64,000 nt of DNA from Pseudarthrobacter sp. NIBRBAC000502770 (GTDB lineage Bacteria > Actinomycetota > Actinomycetes > Actinomycetales > Micrococcaceae), in contig NZ_CP041198.1 of assembly GCF_006517815.1 (NCBI RefSeq), positions 2,728,001 through 2,792,000 on the forward strand, in the 5' to 3' direction. The notes beneath the pieces were generated by a model. It made no database searches. It was not told where the DNA came from and saw only the letters and a list, made by a program, of their open reading frames with translations. A program made the position numbers and the translations under genes. The number at the start of each line of letters is the position of its first letter. Position 1 is the first letter of the stretch. Positions 43,772 to 51,953 of the stretch are shown here, piece by piece.

Positions 43772-43841
43772 AACTCCCGGCCGCTCGCCGCGCCCACAAT
43801 TCGGGCCAGAGCAGGCCGCCACCGCTTTTCTTCCGCTTCCA

Positions 43842-43895
43842 ACAGCCCGAAGTGCAGCTGCATCTGAACATACGGATGGCTGCACTTCGGGCTGT
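43842..43895. terminator. Strong bidirectional hairpin
   Basis: Perfect 17-bp stem ACAGCCCGAAGTGCAGC (43842-43858) with 43879-43895, 20-nt loop, between convergent genes. The two arms match exactly. Confidence 0.85.
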
Positions 43896-43923
43896 CAGGA
43901 GCTTTCCGGACTTTGCCCGGGAC

Positions 43924-44418
43924 CTACAGCAACCCGGTGCCGCCGGCGAGGACGTCCTGGAGTTCCGCCGCGCTCAGGCCGGCGGCCCTGCCCAGGGCTT
44001 CCCCTTCGGCACCTCGCTTCGAAGCGCTCCTGACGGCGTTCTCGAACTGCTCCTGGGCCGTGTCAAGTTCCCACTGAAGGCTCTCCACCCTGGCTGATGC
44101 CAGCCGGACGGATTCCAGCGGGTCACCGGCTGGCGCACTGTCCATGGTGTAGCCGCAGGTGCAGGACCATTCGGATGAGGCGAGCTCGAGGGGCGCCCAC
44201 CCCAACGATGCGATGGGGACGGGTCCGGCGGTCATGGCCACGCCGCAGTGGAAAGGCGCGGCCGGCTCATCAAGGTCCACAGGCCCGCCAGGCTCCTCCG
44301 GCAGCGCGGGGGCTGCGGGCTCCCCCGGCTCCATCGGTGCCAGCTGGAGCTGGAAATCGTCATGGGCCTGGACAGGGATCGATTGTTCCGCTGCCTGAGG
44401 TTCAAGTACTGCAGTCAT
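43924..44418 (-). CDS. Hypothetical protein with a Pro/Glu-rich N terminus and helical tail
   Basis: 164 aa from ATG 44418; a TTG frame extends 9 codons further. N-terminal half is Pro/Glu-rich (MEPGEPAAPALPEEPGG). The middle has HCGVAMTAGPVP and WSCTCGYTM, three Cys and a His that may bind metal. The C terminus is helical (SVRLASARVESLQWELDTAQ) and ends in GEALGRAAGLSAAELQDVLA, similar in pattern to a short HTH, but not clear enough to name. Function unknown. Confidence 0.5.
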   Translation of the reverse strand: MTAVLEPQAAEQSIPVQAHDDFQLQLAPMEPGEPAAPALPEEPGGPVDLDEPAAPFHCGVAMTAGPVPIASLGWAPLELASSEWSCTCGYTMDSAPAGDPLESVRLASARVESLQWELDTAQEQFENAVRSASKRGAEGEALGRAAGLSAAELQDVLAGGTGLL

Positions 44419-44481
44419 GCGATCCCGCCATCCGATAGTTATCAAACAATGTAGCTAGTCTAACTAGGATTACCGTCTTGT

Positions 44482-45000
44482 CTACCGGAGTCCGGCAACC
44501 GGGCTCGATTCCACGGCATCCACCGCTTCACGCATGCGCAGCAGGAAGTTCATGACGGCAGTGATTTCCTCCGGCGTGAGCGACTCGGCGGCCTCCAGCA
44601 TGCGCTTGTGCAGCTGGTTGAGGTTGTGCCGCACCTCATCGTCGGCTCCCGGGGTGGGCCGAAGGATGACGGCACGCCGGTCGGAGGGGTGGGGTTCGCG
44701 GATCACGTGGCCGGCAGCGACCAGGCGGTCCACGAGGCCGGTCATCGACGCGGAGGTAATACCCAGGCGGGCAGCGAGCTGCGAGGGCCGAATGCCAACA
44801 CCCGCCGCTTCCGCATCGATCAGGTACCGAAGTGCCAGGAGGTCGGTCTCCCCCATCGCGGCCGAGGAGCGGGTGCGCCGTCTCATGGCGCTCTCCGACG
44901 TCCGGAACTCCCGCAAAGCATTGATCACGTCGACGGCTCCGGGCCGGTCACCCCCGGCAGGTGGGTACCAGTAGCTTTCGCCTGCACCATGCGGGTTCAT
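44482..45000 (-). CDS. MarR-family transcriptional regulator
   Basis: 172 aa. Winged helix: RPSQLAARLGITSASMTGLV, DRLVAAGHVIREPHPSDRRA, and a C-terminal dimer helix ITAVMNFLLRMREAVDAVE. AAGGA sits 6 nt before the ATG. The gene lies alone upstream of the preceding hypothetical; a small palindrome CTAGT-CTA-ACTAG (44454-44466) between the two genes could be its operator. Ligand unknown. Confidence 0.82.
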   Translation of the reverse strand: MNPHGAGESYWYPPAGGDRPGAVDVINALREFRTSESAMRRRTRSSAAMGETDLLALRYLIDAEAAGVGIRPSQLAARLGITSASMTGLVDRLVAAGHVIREPHPSDRRAVILRPTPGADDEVRHNLNQLHKRMLEAAESLTPEEITAVMNFLLRMREAVDAVESSPVAGLR

Positions 45001-45223
45001 GCGAATTCCTTCGATATCCTACTTGCTTGGCCGTCTAACAAACCCATGGTAGCCCACTTGCCGCCCGCCCACCTCCCCGCAAAAGAAACGAACAGGTATC
45101 TCCGAGGGCTCCGGGGGAAAAGTAGAGTACCGGCTACTCGTGCCGCGCCCCGGCCCGGACCAATAGGTTTTTGTGCAATCCCCGGCAGCACGGCCTTGGG
45201 GTAATGGCAGATGGGGGTGCGGG

Positions 45224-45976
45224 GTGGCTGATGGCCCGGCGAACAATGAGGGGCCCGATCGGCAGGGGTTCCTGCTGGACCTGATGACCGGGGCTGACGA
45301 CGAGGCGGCATCCCTGCAAAAGCTTGCGTACGCCTCCGCCCGCTGGCTCAGCAGCACGGCAGGAACCGGGGTTGAGTGTGCTGCGGTGCTGTACCGGCAG
45401 CGGGGCAGCACCGCCACAGCGGGAAGCACCACGGAGGCGGCAGCCGTTGCAGCCTCCGAAGACGAGTACTCGGACGGCCCGGCCGCGCTGGGCTCCACCC
45501 TGGCCGCGCCCACGGTGGTCAGCCAGGCAGGCTCACGCTGGCAGGCCTACCGGAGGCGCTTGCTGGAGCAGGGCTTTGGCGCAGCATTGGTCCTGCCCCT
45601 GGAGCTGCATCCGGGGGTCTCGGCCGCCTTGGTGTTCCTGGGCCCGCCCAATCACGTATTCACCCCCAGGGTCACCAGTGAGGCGGCGTGGTTCGGCGGG
45701 GTGGCATCGCGCAGCCTGAAACTGGCCCTGGACGTCCACGGCGTGATCCGCGCCGGCGACAACCTGAAGCAGGTCCTGGAGAGCCGCACCAGCATCGACG
45801 TTGCCTGCGGCGTGATCATGGCGCAGAACCGGTGCTCCTACGCGGAGGCGTTCAGCAGGCTGGCGGGAACGTCGAGGAACCGCAACCTCAAAGTACGCAG
45901 CGTGGCAGACAGCATCCTGAAGGCCATGCCCAGCGGCGCACCCCGAACGCGCTTCGAACCCCCGGCGATCGCGTAG
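45224..45976 (+). CDS. GAF-ANTAR domain protein
   Basis: 250 aa from GTG 45224 (GGGGG 7 nt upstream; an open frame begins at 45173). GAF part about residues 15-175 (CAAVLYRQRG, FGAALVLPLELHPGVSAALV), ANTAR part about 190-240 (LESRTSIDVACGVIMAQNRC, FSRLAGTSRNRNLKVRSVAD). The ANTAR hallmark Ala-Cys-Gly-Val-Ile-Met is intact. Likely a cytosolic sensor that antiterminates its targets by binding RNA; no target hairpins are recognised nearby. Confidence 0.78.
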   Translation: MADGPANNEGPDRQGFLLDLMTGADDEAASLQKLAYASARWLSSTAGTGVECAAVLYRQRGSTATAGSTTEAAAVAASEDEYSDGPAALGSTLAAPTVVSQAGSRWQAYRRRLLEQGFGAALVLPLELHPGVSAALVFLGPPNHVFTPRVTSEAAWFGGVASRSLKLALDVHGVIRAGDNLKQVLESRTSIDVACGVIMAQNRCSYAEAFSRLAGTSRNRNLKVRSVADSILKAMPSGAPRTRFEPPAIA

Positions 45977-45989
45977 CCGGCCGGCCGGG

Positions 45990-46100
45990 CTACGCCTGGT
46001 GCCGCGCCCGTGCCTTGATGAAGCCGGCGGCTACGAGTCCTGCACATCCGAGTGAAGCCAGCATGCCGCCGAGAGCCACGATGTAATCGGTGATGGTCAT
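45990..46100 (-). CDS. 36-aa single-helix membrane peptide
   Basis: MTITDYIVALGGMLASLGCA and then GLVAAGFIKARARHQA: one hydrophobic helix followed by a positive tail, i.e. a C-in orientation. AAGGAG lies 9 nt before the ATG. Similar tiny membrane proteins are scattered in actinobacteria; no function is known. Confidence 0.5.
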   Translation of the reverse strand: MTITDYIVALGGMLASLGCAGLVAAGFIKARARHQA

Positions 46101-46273
46101 TGTCCTGCGCTCCTTCCGTACTGCGTGATGGGGCCAAGCTACGCGGCGAAACTCAGTGTTCCCTGAAGAATCGCCAGCAGGTTTGGTCAAGATCCGGTCA
46201 CGGGGAATGCGGGGATCCACATACTTTTGGTCCTTGATCTTTCGTTTGCGGCGGCTTTCCGTATTATTCATGC

Positions 46274-46420
46274 ATGTGGACTAAACAAAGCCAGAGCTTC
46301 TGCCCCACCTGCGGCAGGACCACCAATCACGTCACCCACTTCCAAAAGGACGACGCCGGTTCCCTGGTTGCGGACGTCCGCTGCATTGAGTGCCCGGAGG
46401 TCGCCGGAGCGGTTGCCTAG
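46274..46420 (+). CDS. 48-aa zinc-ribbon protein
   Basis: MWTKQSQSFCPTCGRTTNHV ... VRCIECPEVAGAVA: two CxxC pairs (Cys10/Cys13 and Cys38/Cys41) typical of a mini zinc ribbon. There is no ribosome site; a TATTAT -10 lies six bases before the ATG (46262-46267), consistent with a leaderless transcript. The 3' end overlaps by 4 nt the stop of the convergent MFS gene. Too short for most gene finders. Confidence 0.6.
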   Translation: MWTKQSQSFCPTCGRTTNHVTHFQKDDAGSLVADVRCIECPEVAGAVA

Positions 46421-47664
46421 GAGGATTCGGTTCCCGGAGACTGCGGTCCAGGGCGTCCGGCATGGGGACGGACGACGACGAAGATCACCATGGCGGCAGC
46501 CTGCACAGCCGTGACGGTAACGGCGAGGGCAAGAGTTGAGTACTCGTAAAGCCACCCGATGAGGAAACTTCCCGCCAGCCACGCGAGGCCGTAGCACGCG
46601 GTGAACATCCCGTAGGCGCTCCCCCGGCGGGCAACCGGAGCCAGCCCGGCGACGCCGGCCCGCATGGTGCTTTCCTGGACGCCCATGGCCGCTCCCCACA
46701 CCAGTACGCCGGCCACGGCCAGCGCCGTGTTGTTGCTTAAACCCAGCCACGGCACCGCAGCCGCCAGGACGGGAAGGACCAGGAGGACTTTCAACCCCAC
46801 CCGGTCGAAGAGCCAGCCGGAAACCAGTGCGGCGACGGCGTCCACTCCCATGGCTGCCGCATAGAGGACAGGCACCATGGCGGGCGGCAGGAGCCCGGCA
46901 GCCACCAGATGGAATGAGAGCAGCCCGAACGTGGCGTAGCCGAACATGGTCAGGCTGCTGAATGCGGCATAGAGCCAGTACTGCCGGGGCATGGCGGCGG
47001 CTTTGCCGGACACGGCGCCGGCATCGCCGTGGACAGGGCCGCTTTCGCCGGGAACAGGACCGACGGCCCGGGCGTCGGCCGGCTCGAAGAGGCCAGGGTC
47101 AGGGACCCTCCGCCGCAGCCAGAAGAGGATCATCATGGCTACCAGTCCGGGGACAGCCAGCAACAGGAACCCCGGACCGTAGCTGCCCGAAAGGGCCAGT
47201 GCCGCCCCCACCAGCAGCGGCCCCAGCAATGCCCCCACCTGGTCCAGGGCCTCATGCAGCGCGAACGCCTTCCCCTGGCCCATCGCGGATCCTGCCTCTG
47301 CCAGCATGGTGTCCTTGGCGGGGCTCCGAACCGCCTTGCCCAGCCGCTCCGCCAGGACCAGGAGGCAGGCGATCCACAGCGCATCCGTGAGTCCAAGCAG
47401 CGGAACGGAAACGGCCGTCAGGGCGTATCCGCCGATCGCCAGCGCCCACCGCAGCCCGGGATTGTCCGCAAGCCGGCCGAACACCAGGCGGAGGACCAGG
47501 GCGACTGCCTCGCCGGCGCCGGTGACAACGCTGACCAGGAGCGCTGACGCGCCCAGCGCGCCCAGGTACGGGCCGGTGACACTGCGGGCGCCCTCGTACA
47601 CCATGTCCATCAGTGCGCTGATGATCCCGAAGGCCAGGATGAAGCGGATGGCGGTCATGGGCGC
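46417..47664 (-). CDS. MFS transporter
   Basis: 415 aa from GTG 47664, chosen because GGGAGGGG is 4 nt upstream; ATG 47703 and longer frames exist but overlap the FtsW gene more and look non-coding. Twelve membrane segments; the loop 2-3 motif is FGRLADNPGLRWALAIGG, and ERLGKAVRSPAKDTMLAEA a conserved cytoplasmic loop of this MFS subgroup. A Gly/Asp-rich loop is inserted between the halves. It ends in a convergent overlap with the zinc-ribbon gene. Confidence 0.8.
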   Translation of the reverse strand, partial: APMTAIRFILAFGIISALMDMVYEGARSVTGPYLGALGASALLVSVVTGAGEAVALVLRLVFGRLADNPGLRWALAIGGYALTAVSVPLLGLTDALWIACLLVLAERLGKAVRSPAKDTMLAEAGSAMGQGKAFALHEALDQVGALLGPLLVGAALALSGSYGPGFLLLAVPGLVAMMILFWLRRRVPDPGLFEPADARAVGPVPGESGPVHGDAGAVSGKAAAMPRQYWLYAAFSSLTMFGYATFGLLSFHLVAAGLLPPAMVPVLYAAAMGVDAVAALVSGWLFDRVGLKVLLVLPVLAAAVPWLGLSNNTALAVAGVLVWGAAMGVQESTMRAGVAGLAPVARRGSAYGMFTACYGLAWLAGSFLIGWLYEYSTLALAVTVTAVQAAAMVIFVVVRPHAGRPGPQSPGTESS

Positions 47665-47686
47665 CACGGGACCCCTCCCGGCGGCG

Positions 47687-48994
47687 CTAGCGCTGATGGG
47701 CATGCTCCCGGACCTGATTCGCGGTACGGCCGGCCAACGCACCGCTTGGCGTGGCCTCCTTCGGCCCGGCACTGCGGAAGCCGCGGCCCCGGCGGCTTGC
47801 GACGCGGCCAGGGGGAACAGTTCCTTCGGGGCGCGTCACGGCCAGGATCACCCCGATTCCGGCGAGGGAGGAGACCATGGCCGAGCCGCCGTAGGAGATG
47901 AACGGCAACGGCACGCCAATCACCGGCAGCAGCCCGCTGACCATGGCGATGTTGATGACCGCCTGGCCCAGGATCCAAGTGATGATGCTGCACGCGACGG
48001 TCCTGGAGAACGTGTCCGTGGTGCGGGCGATGGTCTTGAACACGGCAATGGCCAGGATGGCGAACAGGCCCAGCACCAGGAGCGACCCGGCAAAACCGAG
48101 TTCCTCGCCCAGGATGGAGAAGATGAAGTCGTTGTGGGCTTCCGGGATCCAGTTCCATTTCTGCCGGCTCTGGCCCAGCCCCACGCCGAACCAGCTGCCG
48201 GAGGCCAGCGCGTAGGCCCCGTGCTGCGCCTGGTAGCCCATGCCCTGGGCGTCCTCGTCGGAGCCCATGCCCAGCCAGGAGGAGATCCGCCCCATCCTGT
48301 TGCCGCTGGTGGCCGCAAGTATCAGGGCCGCCGCCACGCAGATGAGCCCGGCCACGGAGAACACCTTCATCCGCACGCCGCCATAGAACATGGTGGCGGC
48401 GAGGATCAGCATGATGATCATGGTGGTCCCCAGGTCATGCCCCAGCGCCACGACGCCCATGATCAGCGCTCCGGCCGGCGCCAGCGGGATGACCGCGTGT
48501 TTCCACTGCCCCAGCAGGGCCTGCTTCCGGTCCAGGATGCCGGCGCCCCACACAATCAGCGACAGTTTGGCGAACTCCGAGGGCTGGGCGGTGAAGCCGC
48601 CCACGCTCAGCCAGTTCCGGTTGCCGTTCACGGACATGCCCAGCGGCGTGAACACCAGCACCAGGGCGAACAGGGAACCGATCAGCAGCGGCCAGCCCAG
48701 CCACCGGATCCGCCGCACGGATGTGCGGGCCAGCGCCAGCATGATCACCACGCCGGCCACGGTCCACATGGCCTGCTTGAGCGGAAGGTCGTACGGGTTG
48801 TTTCCTGCGGCCACGGATTCCACCGACGACGCCGATGCCACCTCCACGAGTCCGATCGCCGAGAGCGTGAGGACCACCGCCAGGATCAGCGGGCGGAGGC
48901 GTCCCGGGGAGTCGTCCTCCAGCCACACCGCCAGTTTGCCCAGCCCGCGGCGGCCGGGCCGGCCCGTTCCGCGCTGTTTTTGTCCTGTATCCAT
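47687..48994 (-). CDS. ftsW: FtsW/RodA-family peptidoglycan polymerase
   Basis: 435 aa from ATG 48994 (GAGGAAC 7 nt upstream). About ten membrane helices; signatures AHNDFIFSILGEELGF, GVPLPFISYGGSAMV and NRNWLSVGGF mark a SEDS glycosyltransferase that polymerises lipid II. In most actinobacteria FtsW lies in the mur/fts cluster; here it stands alone, so it is a second SEDS paralogue or a displaced one. It has a basic Gly/Arg-rich C terminus. Divergent from an LCP ligase, a wall-polymer enzyme. Confidence 0.8.
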   Translation of the reverse strand: MDTGQKQRGTGRPGRRGLGKLAVWLEDDSPGRLRPLILAVVLTLSAIGLVEVASASSVESVAAGNNPYDLPLKQAMWTVAGVVIMLALARTSVRRIRWLGWPLLIGSLFALVLVFTPLGMSVNGNRNWLSVGGFTAQPSEFAKLSLIVWGAGILDRKQALLGQWKHAVIPLAPAGALIMGVVALGHDLGTTMIIMLILAATMFYGGVRMKVFSVAGLICVAAALILAATSGNRMGRISSWLGMGSDEDAQGMGYQAQHGAYALASGSWFGVGLGQSRQKWNWIPEAHNDFIFSILGEELGFAGSLLVLGLFAILAIAVFKTIARTTDTFSRTVACSIITWILGQAVINIAMVSGLLPVIGVPLPFISYGGSAMVSSLAGIGVILAVTRPEGTVPPGRVASRRGRGFRSAGPKEATPSGALAGRTANQVREHAHQR

Positions 48995-49194
48995 TTGTCC
49001 GTTCCTCAGCCTGCACACCCGGGCTTTCCCACGGCCGGGCCCGTCTACGGGGCGGGTCCCGCCGAGAAGAAAGAGTACGCCCCCGCACCCCGGCCGGGGC
49101 GCCGGGACACCCGTCACCGCACGGTTCTGGGCGAATTGCCAGCTTCGGCGTGTACCGTAGCGGAAACCTGTCCCCTCCCGAAGGTCATTTTTTC

Positions 49195-50733
49195 GTGTTC
49201 GGTTCCAAGAAATCCCGCGGCCCGGAACAGGACGCCGCCAGCTCCCCCGCCTACCCCGGCCAGGGTGAGCTGTACGCCGCCAGTTCGCGCCGCCGTCGGC
49301 CTTTCCGCCGCGCTCCCCGCTGGGTCAAAGCCGTCACCGCCGTGGTATCGGTGCTGCTCCTGGGCGTCCTGGCGTTCGGCGGCTACTGGGCCTGGCGCCT
49401 GCAGTCCAATATCAGCACCTCCGAGCTGACCGCCGGCGGCCAGCGGACCGAAGGTGCCGTCAATGACAGCACGGACCGGCTGCAGATCCTGGTTTTGGGC
49501 TCGGACACCCGGAGCGGAAACAACAGCCAGTACGGCACGGCGGACCAGTCCTCCGGCTACGGCCAGTCTGATGTGATGATGCTGCTGGACATCTCGGCGG
49601 ACAACAAGCACGTCAACGTGGTCAGCTTCCCGCGCGACCTGATGGTGGACGTTCCGGCGTGCACGGATTCCAAGACCAACCAGGCATATCCCGAGCAGAA
49701 GAGCGCGATGATCAACAGCGCCATGGCCCAGGCCGGCATCGGCTGCGCGGTGGATACGGTGAACAAGCTCACGGGCCTGGAAGTGGACCACTTCATGATG
49801 GCGGACTTCAACGCGGTCAAGGAGCTCTCCAACGCTGTCGGCGGCGTGGAGGTCTGCGTCACCGCTGCCGTCAACGATCCCGATTCGCACCTGGACCTGC
49901 CGGCCGGCAAGTCGCAGGTGCAGGGCGACCAGGCGCTGGCGTTCCTGCGCACCCGGCACGCCTTCGCCAATGGTGGGGACCTGGGCCGCATCCAGGCACA
50001 GCAGGCCTTCCTGGCCTCGCTGAGCCGCAAGCTCAAGTCCGAGGGAACCCTGGGCAACCCCCAGAAGACGCTGACCATCGCCGACACGATCACCAAGAAC
50101 CTCACGGTGGATTCGGGTTTGTCCTCCATCCCGTCGCTGCTCACCATCGCCAACCGGCTGAAGAACATCGATCCCGCCAACATCAACTTCATCACCACCC
50201 CCACGGTCCCGTCCCCGCAGGACCCCAACCGGCTGACCCTCGATGAACCGGCGGCGTCCAACTTCTTCGCTGCCCTCCGCAACAGCCCGGACCTGAGCCA
50301 GCCCGCCCCCGCGGCGCCCACGGAGGCGCCCGCAACCCCCGCGGCACCGGCCTACGACAAGTCGCTGCAGCCGATCTCCATCGCCAACGGCACCGGGGTG
50401 GCTGGCCGGAGCACCGCGATTGCCGGACTGCTCTCCGATGCCGGCTTCACCAAGGTGACCAAGCTGCAGGCCCAGGCGCAAAGCCAGACCATGGTGTACT
50501 ACTCCGCCGGGTTCGAGGACGTGGCAGCCGATGTCGCGGCACTGTTCGGCCTGCCGGCCACGAGCGTCCAGCAGGTGGCGAACATCCAGGGCGTGCAACT
50601 GTACGCCGGCACGGACTTTGCCACCGGCACCAAGCCCGCCGCACCGCCGTCGTCCGCAGACTCCTCCGGCAGCGTGGTGGCACAGACCGGCAGCGACCAG
50701 ACCTGCCAGTCGGCCAACCCGGCCGGCTACTAG
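49195..50733 (+). CDS. LytR-CpsA-Psr (LCP) wall-polymer ligase
   Basis: 512 aa from GTG 49195 (GAAGG 10 nt upstream; a GTG at 49150 is possible). A short cytoplasmic part, one membrane helix (about 45-65), then the LCP domain: LQILVLGSDTRSGNN, QSDVMMLLDISADNKHVNVV, VSFPRDLMVDVP, and ALAFLRTRHAFANGGDLGRI with the conserved Arg residues. A C-terminal LytR_C domain (about 380-470) and a Ser/Gly tail follow. LCP proteins attach teichoic acid-like or capsule polymers to peptidoglycan outside the membrane. Divergent from FtsW. Confidence 0.85.
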   Translation: MFGSKKSRGPEQDAASSPAYPGQGELYAASSRRRRPFRRAPRWVKAVTAVVSVLLLGVLAFGGYWAWRLQSNISTSELTAGGQRTEGAVNDSTDRLQILVLGSDTRSGNNSQYGTADQSSGYGQSDVMMLLDISADNKHVNVVSFPRDLMVDVPACTDSKTNQAYPEQKSAMINSAMAQAGIGCAVDTVNKLTGLEVDHFMMADFNAVKELSNAVGGVEVCVTAAVNDPDSHLDLPAGKSQVQGDQALAFLRTRHAFANGGDLGRIQAQQAFLASLSRKLKSEGTLGNPQKTLTIADTITKNLTVDSGLSSIPSLLTIANRLKNIDPANINFITTPTVPSPQDPNRLTLDEPAASNFFAALRNSPDLSQPAPAAPTEAPATPAAPAYDKSLQPISIANGTGVAGRSTAIAGLLSDAGFTKVTKLQAQAQSQTMVYYSAGFEDVAADVAALFGLPATSVQQVANIQGVQLYAGTDFATGTKPAAPPSSADSSGSVVAQTGSDQTCQSANPAGY

Positions 50734-50750
50734 CCCCACGCCCCTCGCGG

Positions 50751-50794
50751 GATGGCAGTTGACGGCAATCGCGGCTGCCGCCGGGACTGCCATC
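50751..50794 (+). terminator. Hairpin terminator of the LCP gene
   Basis: Arms GATGGCAGT (50751-50759) and ACTGCCATC (50786-50794), perfect 9 bp, with inner partial pairing, 17 nt after the stop codon. Confidence 0.6.
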
Positions 50795-50813
50795 TCCCGG
50801 GCACAATCCAGCT

Positions 50814-50842
50814 TTGCCTGAATACAGGCACCGCTGTACTTT
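50814..50842 (+). promoter_or_regulatory. Metal-sensor promoter with palindromic operator, probably leaderless
   Basis: -35 TTGCCT (50814-50819), 17-bp spacer, -10 TACTTT (50837-50842), then six bases and the ATG at 50849. The perfect palindrome TGCCTG-AATA-CAGGCA (50815-50830) covers the -35 and part of the spacer, an ideal place for an ArsR-family repressor. Confidence 0.75.
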
Positions 50843-50848
50843 GAGAGC

Positions 50849-51175
50849 ATGGAGACTCTGACTCACGCTCCCGTGCTGGCCCGCTTCGGTTATGCCGTTT
50901 CGGACCCCACCCGTGCGCGGGTGCTGCTGGCCCTTGCGGAAGCCCCGTCCTACCCGTCCGACCTGGCGGACAGCCTGGCCGTGTCCCGCCAAAGCATGTC
51001 CAACCACCTGACCTGCCTGCGCGGCTGTGGCCTGGTGGTTGCCGTGCCGGACGGGCGGCGGAGCCGGTACGAACTGGCGGACCCGCGGATCGGGCATGCC
51101 ATCAAGGACCTGCTGAACGTTGTCCTGGCCGTTGACCCTGCGTGCTGCGCGCCTGACGGGGAGTGCCTGGCGTGA
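50849..51175 (+). CDS. ArsR/CmtR-like metal-responsive repressor
   Basis: 108 aa. Helix-turn-helix PSDLADSLAVSRQSMSNHLT then CLRGCGLVVAVPDGRRSRYE wing. Possible metal ligands are the Cys pair CLRGC after the HTH and the C-terminal CCAPDGEC, arranged as in the Cd/Pb sensor CmtR. It probably represses its own operon (see the palindrome upstream) until metal binds. The stop codon overlaps the next start (GTGA). Confidence 0.82.
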   Translation: METLTHAPVLARFGYAVSDPTRARVLLALAEAPSYPSDLADSLAVSRQSMSNHLTCLRGCGLVVAVPDGRRSRYELADPRIGHAIKDLLNVVLAVDPACCAPDGECLA

Positions 51176-51921
51176 CCGGGGCACTTACTGAACCCGGCAC
51201 TGACCGCCGGCGGATGCTGAGCCGGCGGATCAGGCTCTTCGCAGCAGCCACCATCACCTACAACGTGGTCGAGGCCATCGTGGCGCTCTGGGCCGGCGGC
51301 GCGGCGGATTCTTCCGCGCTGATCGGCTTCGGCTTGGACTCGGTAATCGAGGTGGCCTCAGCGCTGGCGCTCTCGTGGCAGTTCTCCGCCAAGGATCCCG
51401 AACGCCGCGAACACTTGACCCTGCGGATCATCGCCATATCGTTTTTCGCACTGGCAGCGTTCGTCGCCGCAGACTCCCTCCGGTCCATGGCCGGGGGCGG
51501 CGAAGCGCAGCATTCCCTGCCGGGCATCATTATCGCGGCGCTGAGCCTGGCCATCATGCCCGTGCTCTCCTGGGCACAGCGCCGCGCCGGGCGGGAGCTC
51601 GGGTCCAGGACGTCCGTCGCTGACTCCAAGCAGACGCTCCTGTGCACGTACCTCTCCGCGGTGCTGTTGGCCGGGCTCGTCCTGAACAGCACCCTGGGCT
51701 GGTGGTGGGCAGACGCCGGAGCAGCGCTTGTCATCGCCGCCATCGCCGTCCGCGAGGGCATCAACGCCTGGCGCGGGGACGCCTGCTGCGCTGTGCCGCA
51801 GCAGGCGGATGCCGCTGGTGACCGGCAGGAGGCTTGTTGCACGGACTGTTCGGCCTCCAGCCCGGAGCATGGATCAGAGGGCAGGCCGCAGCTGGGACTG
51901 CCGCCCATCAGGAAGAGCTGA
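51172..51921 (+). CDS. Cation diffusion facilitator-type transporter with a Cys-rich tail
   Basis: 249 aa from GTG 51172, overlapping the repressor stop by 4 nt, GGGAG 8 nt upstream. Six membrane helices; metal-site regions GFGLDSVIEVASALAL (TM2) and WWWADAGAALVIA (TM5) have the CDF-type D/H positions partly changed. The C-terminal tail contains CC, CC and C (GDACCAVPQQ, EACCTDCSAS), a metal-binding patch not typical of Zn-CDFs. Together with the CmtR-like sensor it suggests Cd/Pb/Zn export; the metal is inferred. Confidence 0.75.
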   Translation: MTGALTEPGTDRRRMLSRRIRLFAAATITYNVVEAIVALWAGGAADSSALIGFGLDSVIEVASALALSWQFSAKDPERREHLTLRIIAISFFALAAFVAADSLRSMAGGGEAQHSLPGIIIAALSLAIMPVLSWAQRRAGRELGSRTSVADSKQTLLCTYLSAVLLAGLVLNSTLGWWWADAGAALVIAAIAVREGINAWRGDACCAVPQQADAAGDRQEACCTDCSASSPEHGSEGRPQLGLPPIRKS

Positions 51922-51953
51922 ACTCCGGACCGGTGGACGGAGGGGGCGTGGGC

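Noticed and set aside
47306..49429. A 707-codon + strand frame over the MFS and FtsW genes
   Set aside because: Runs antisense through two membrane-protein genes and the promoter region; Gln/His/Pro-rich translation typical of an antisense frame.
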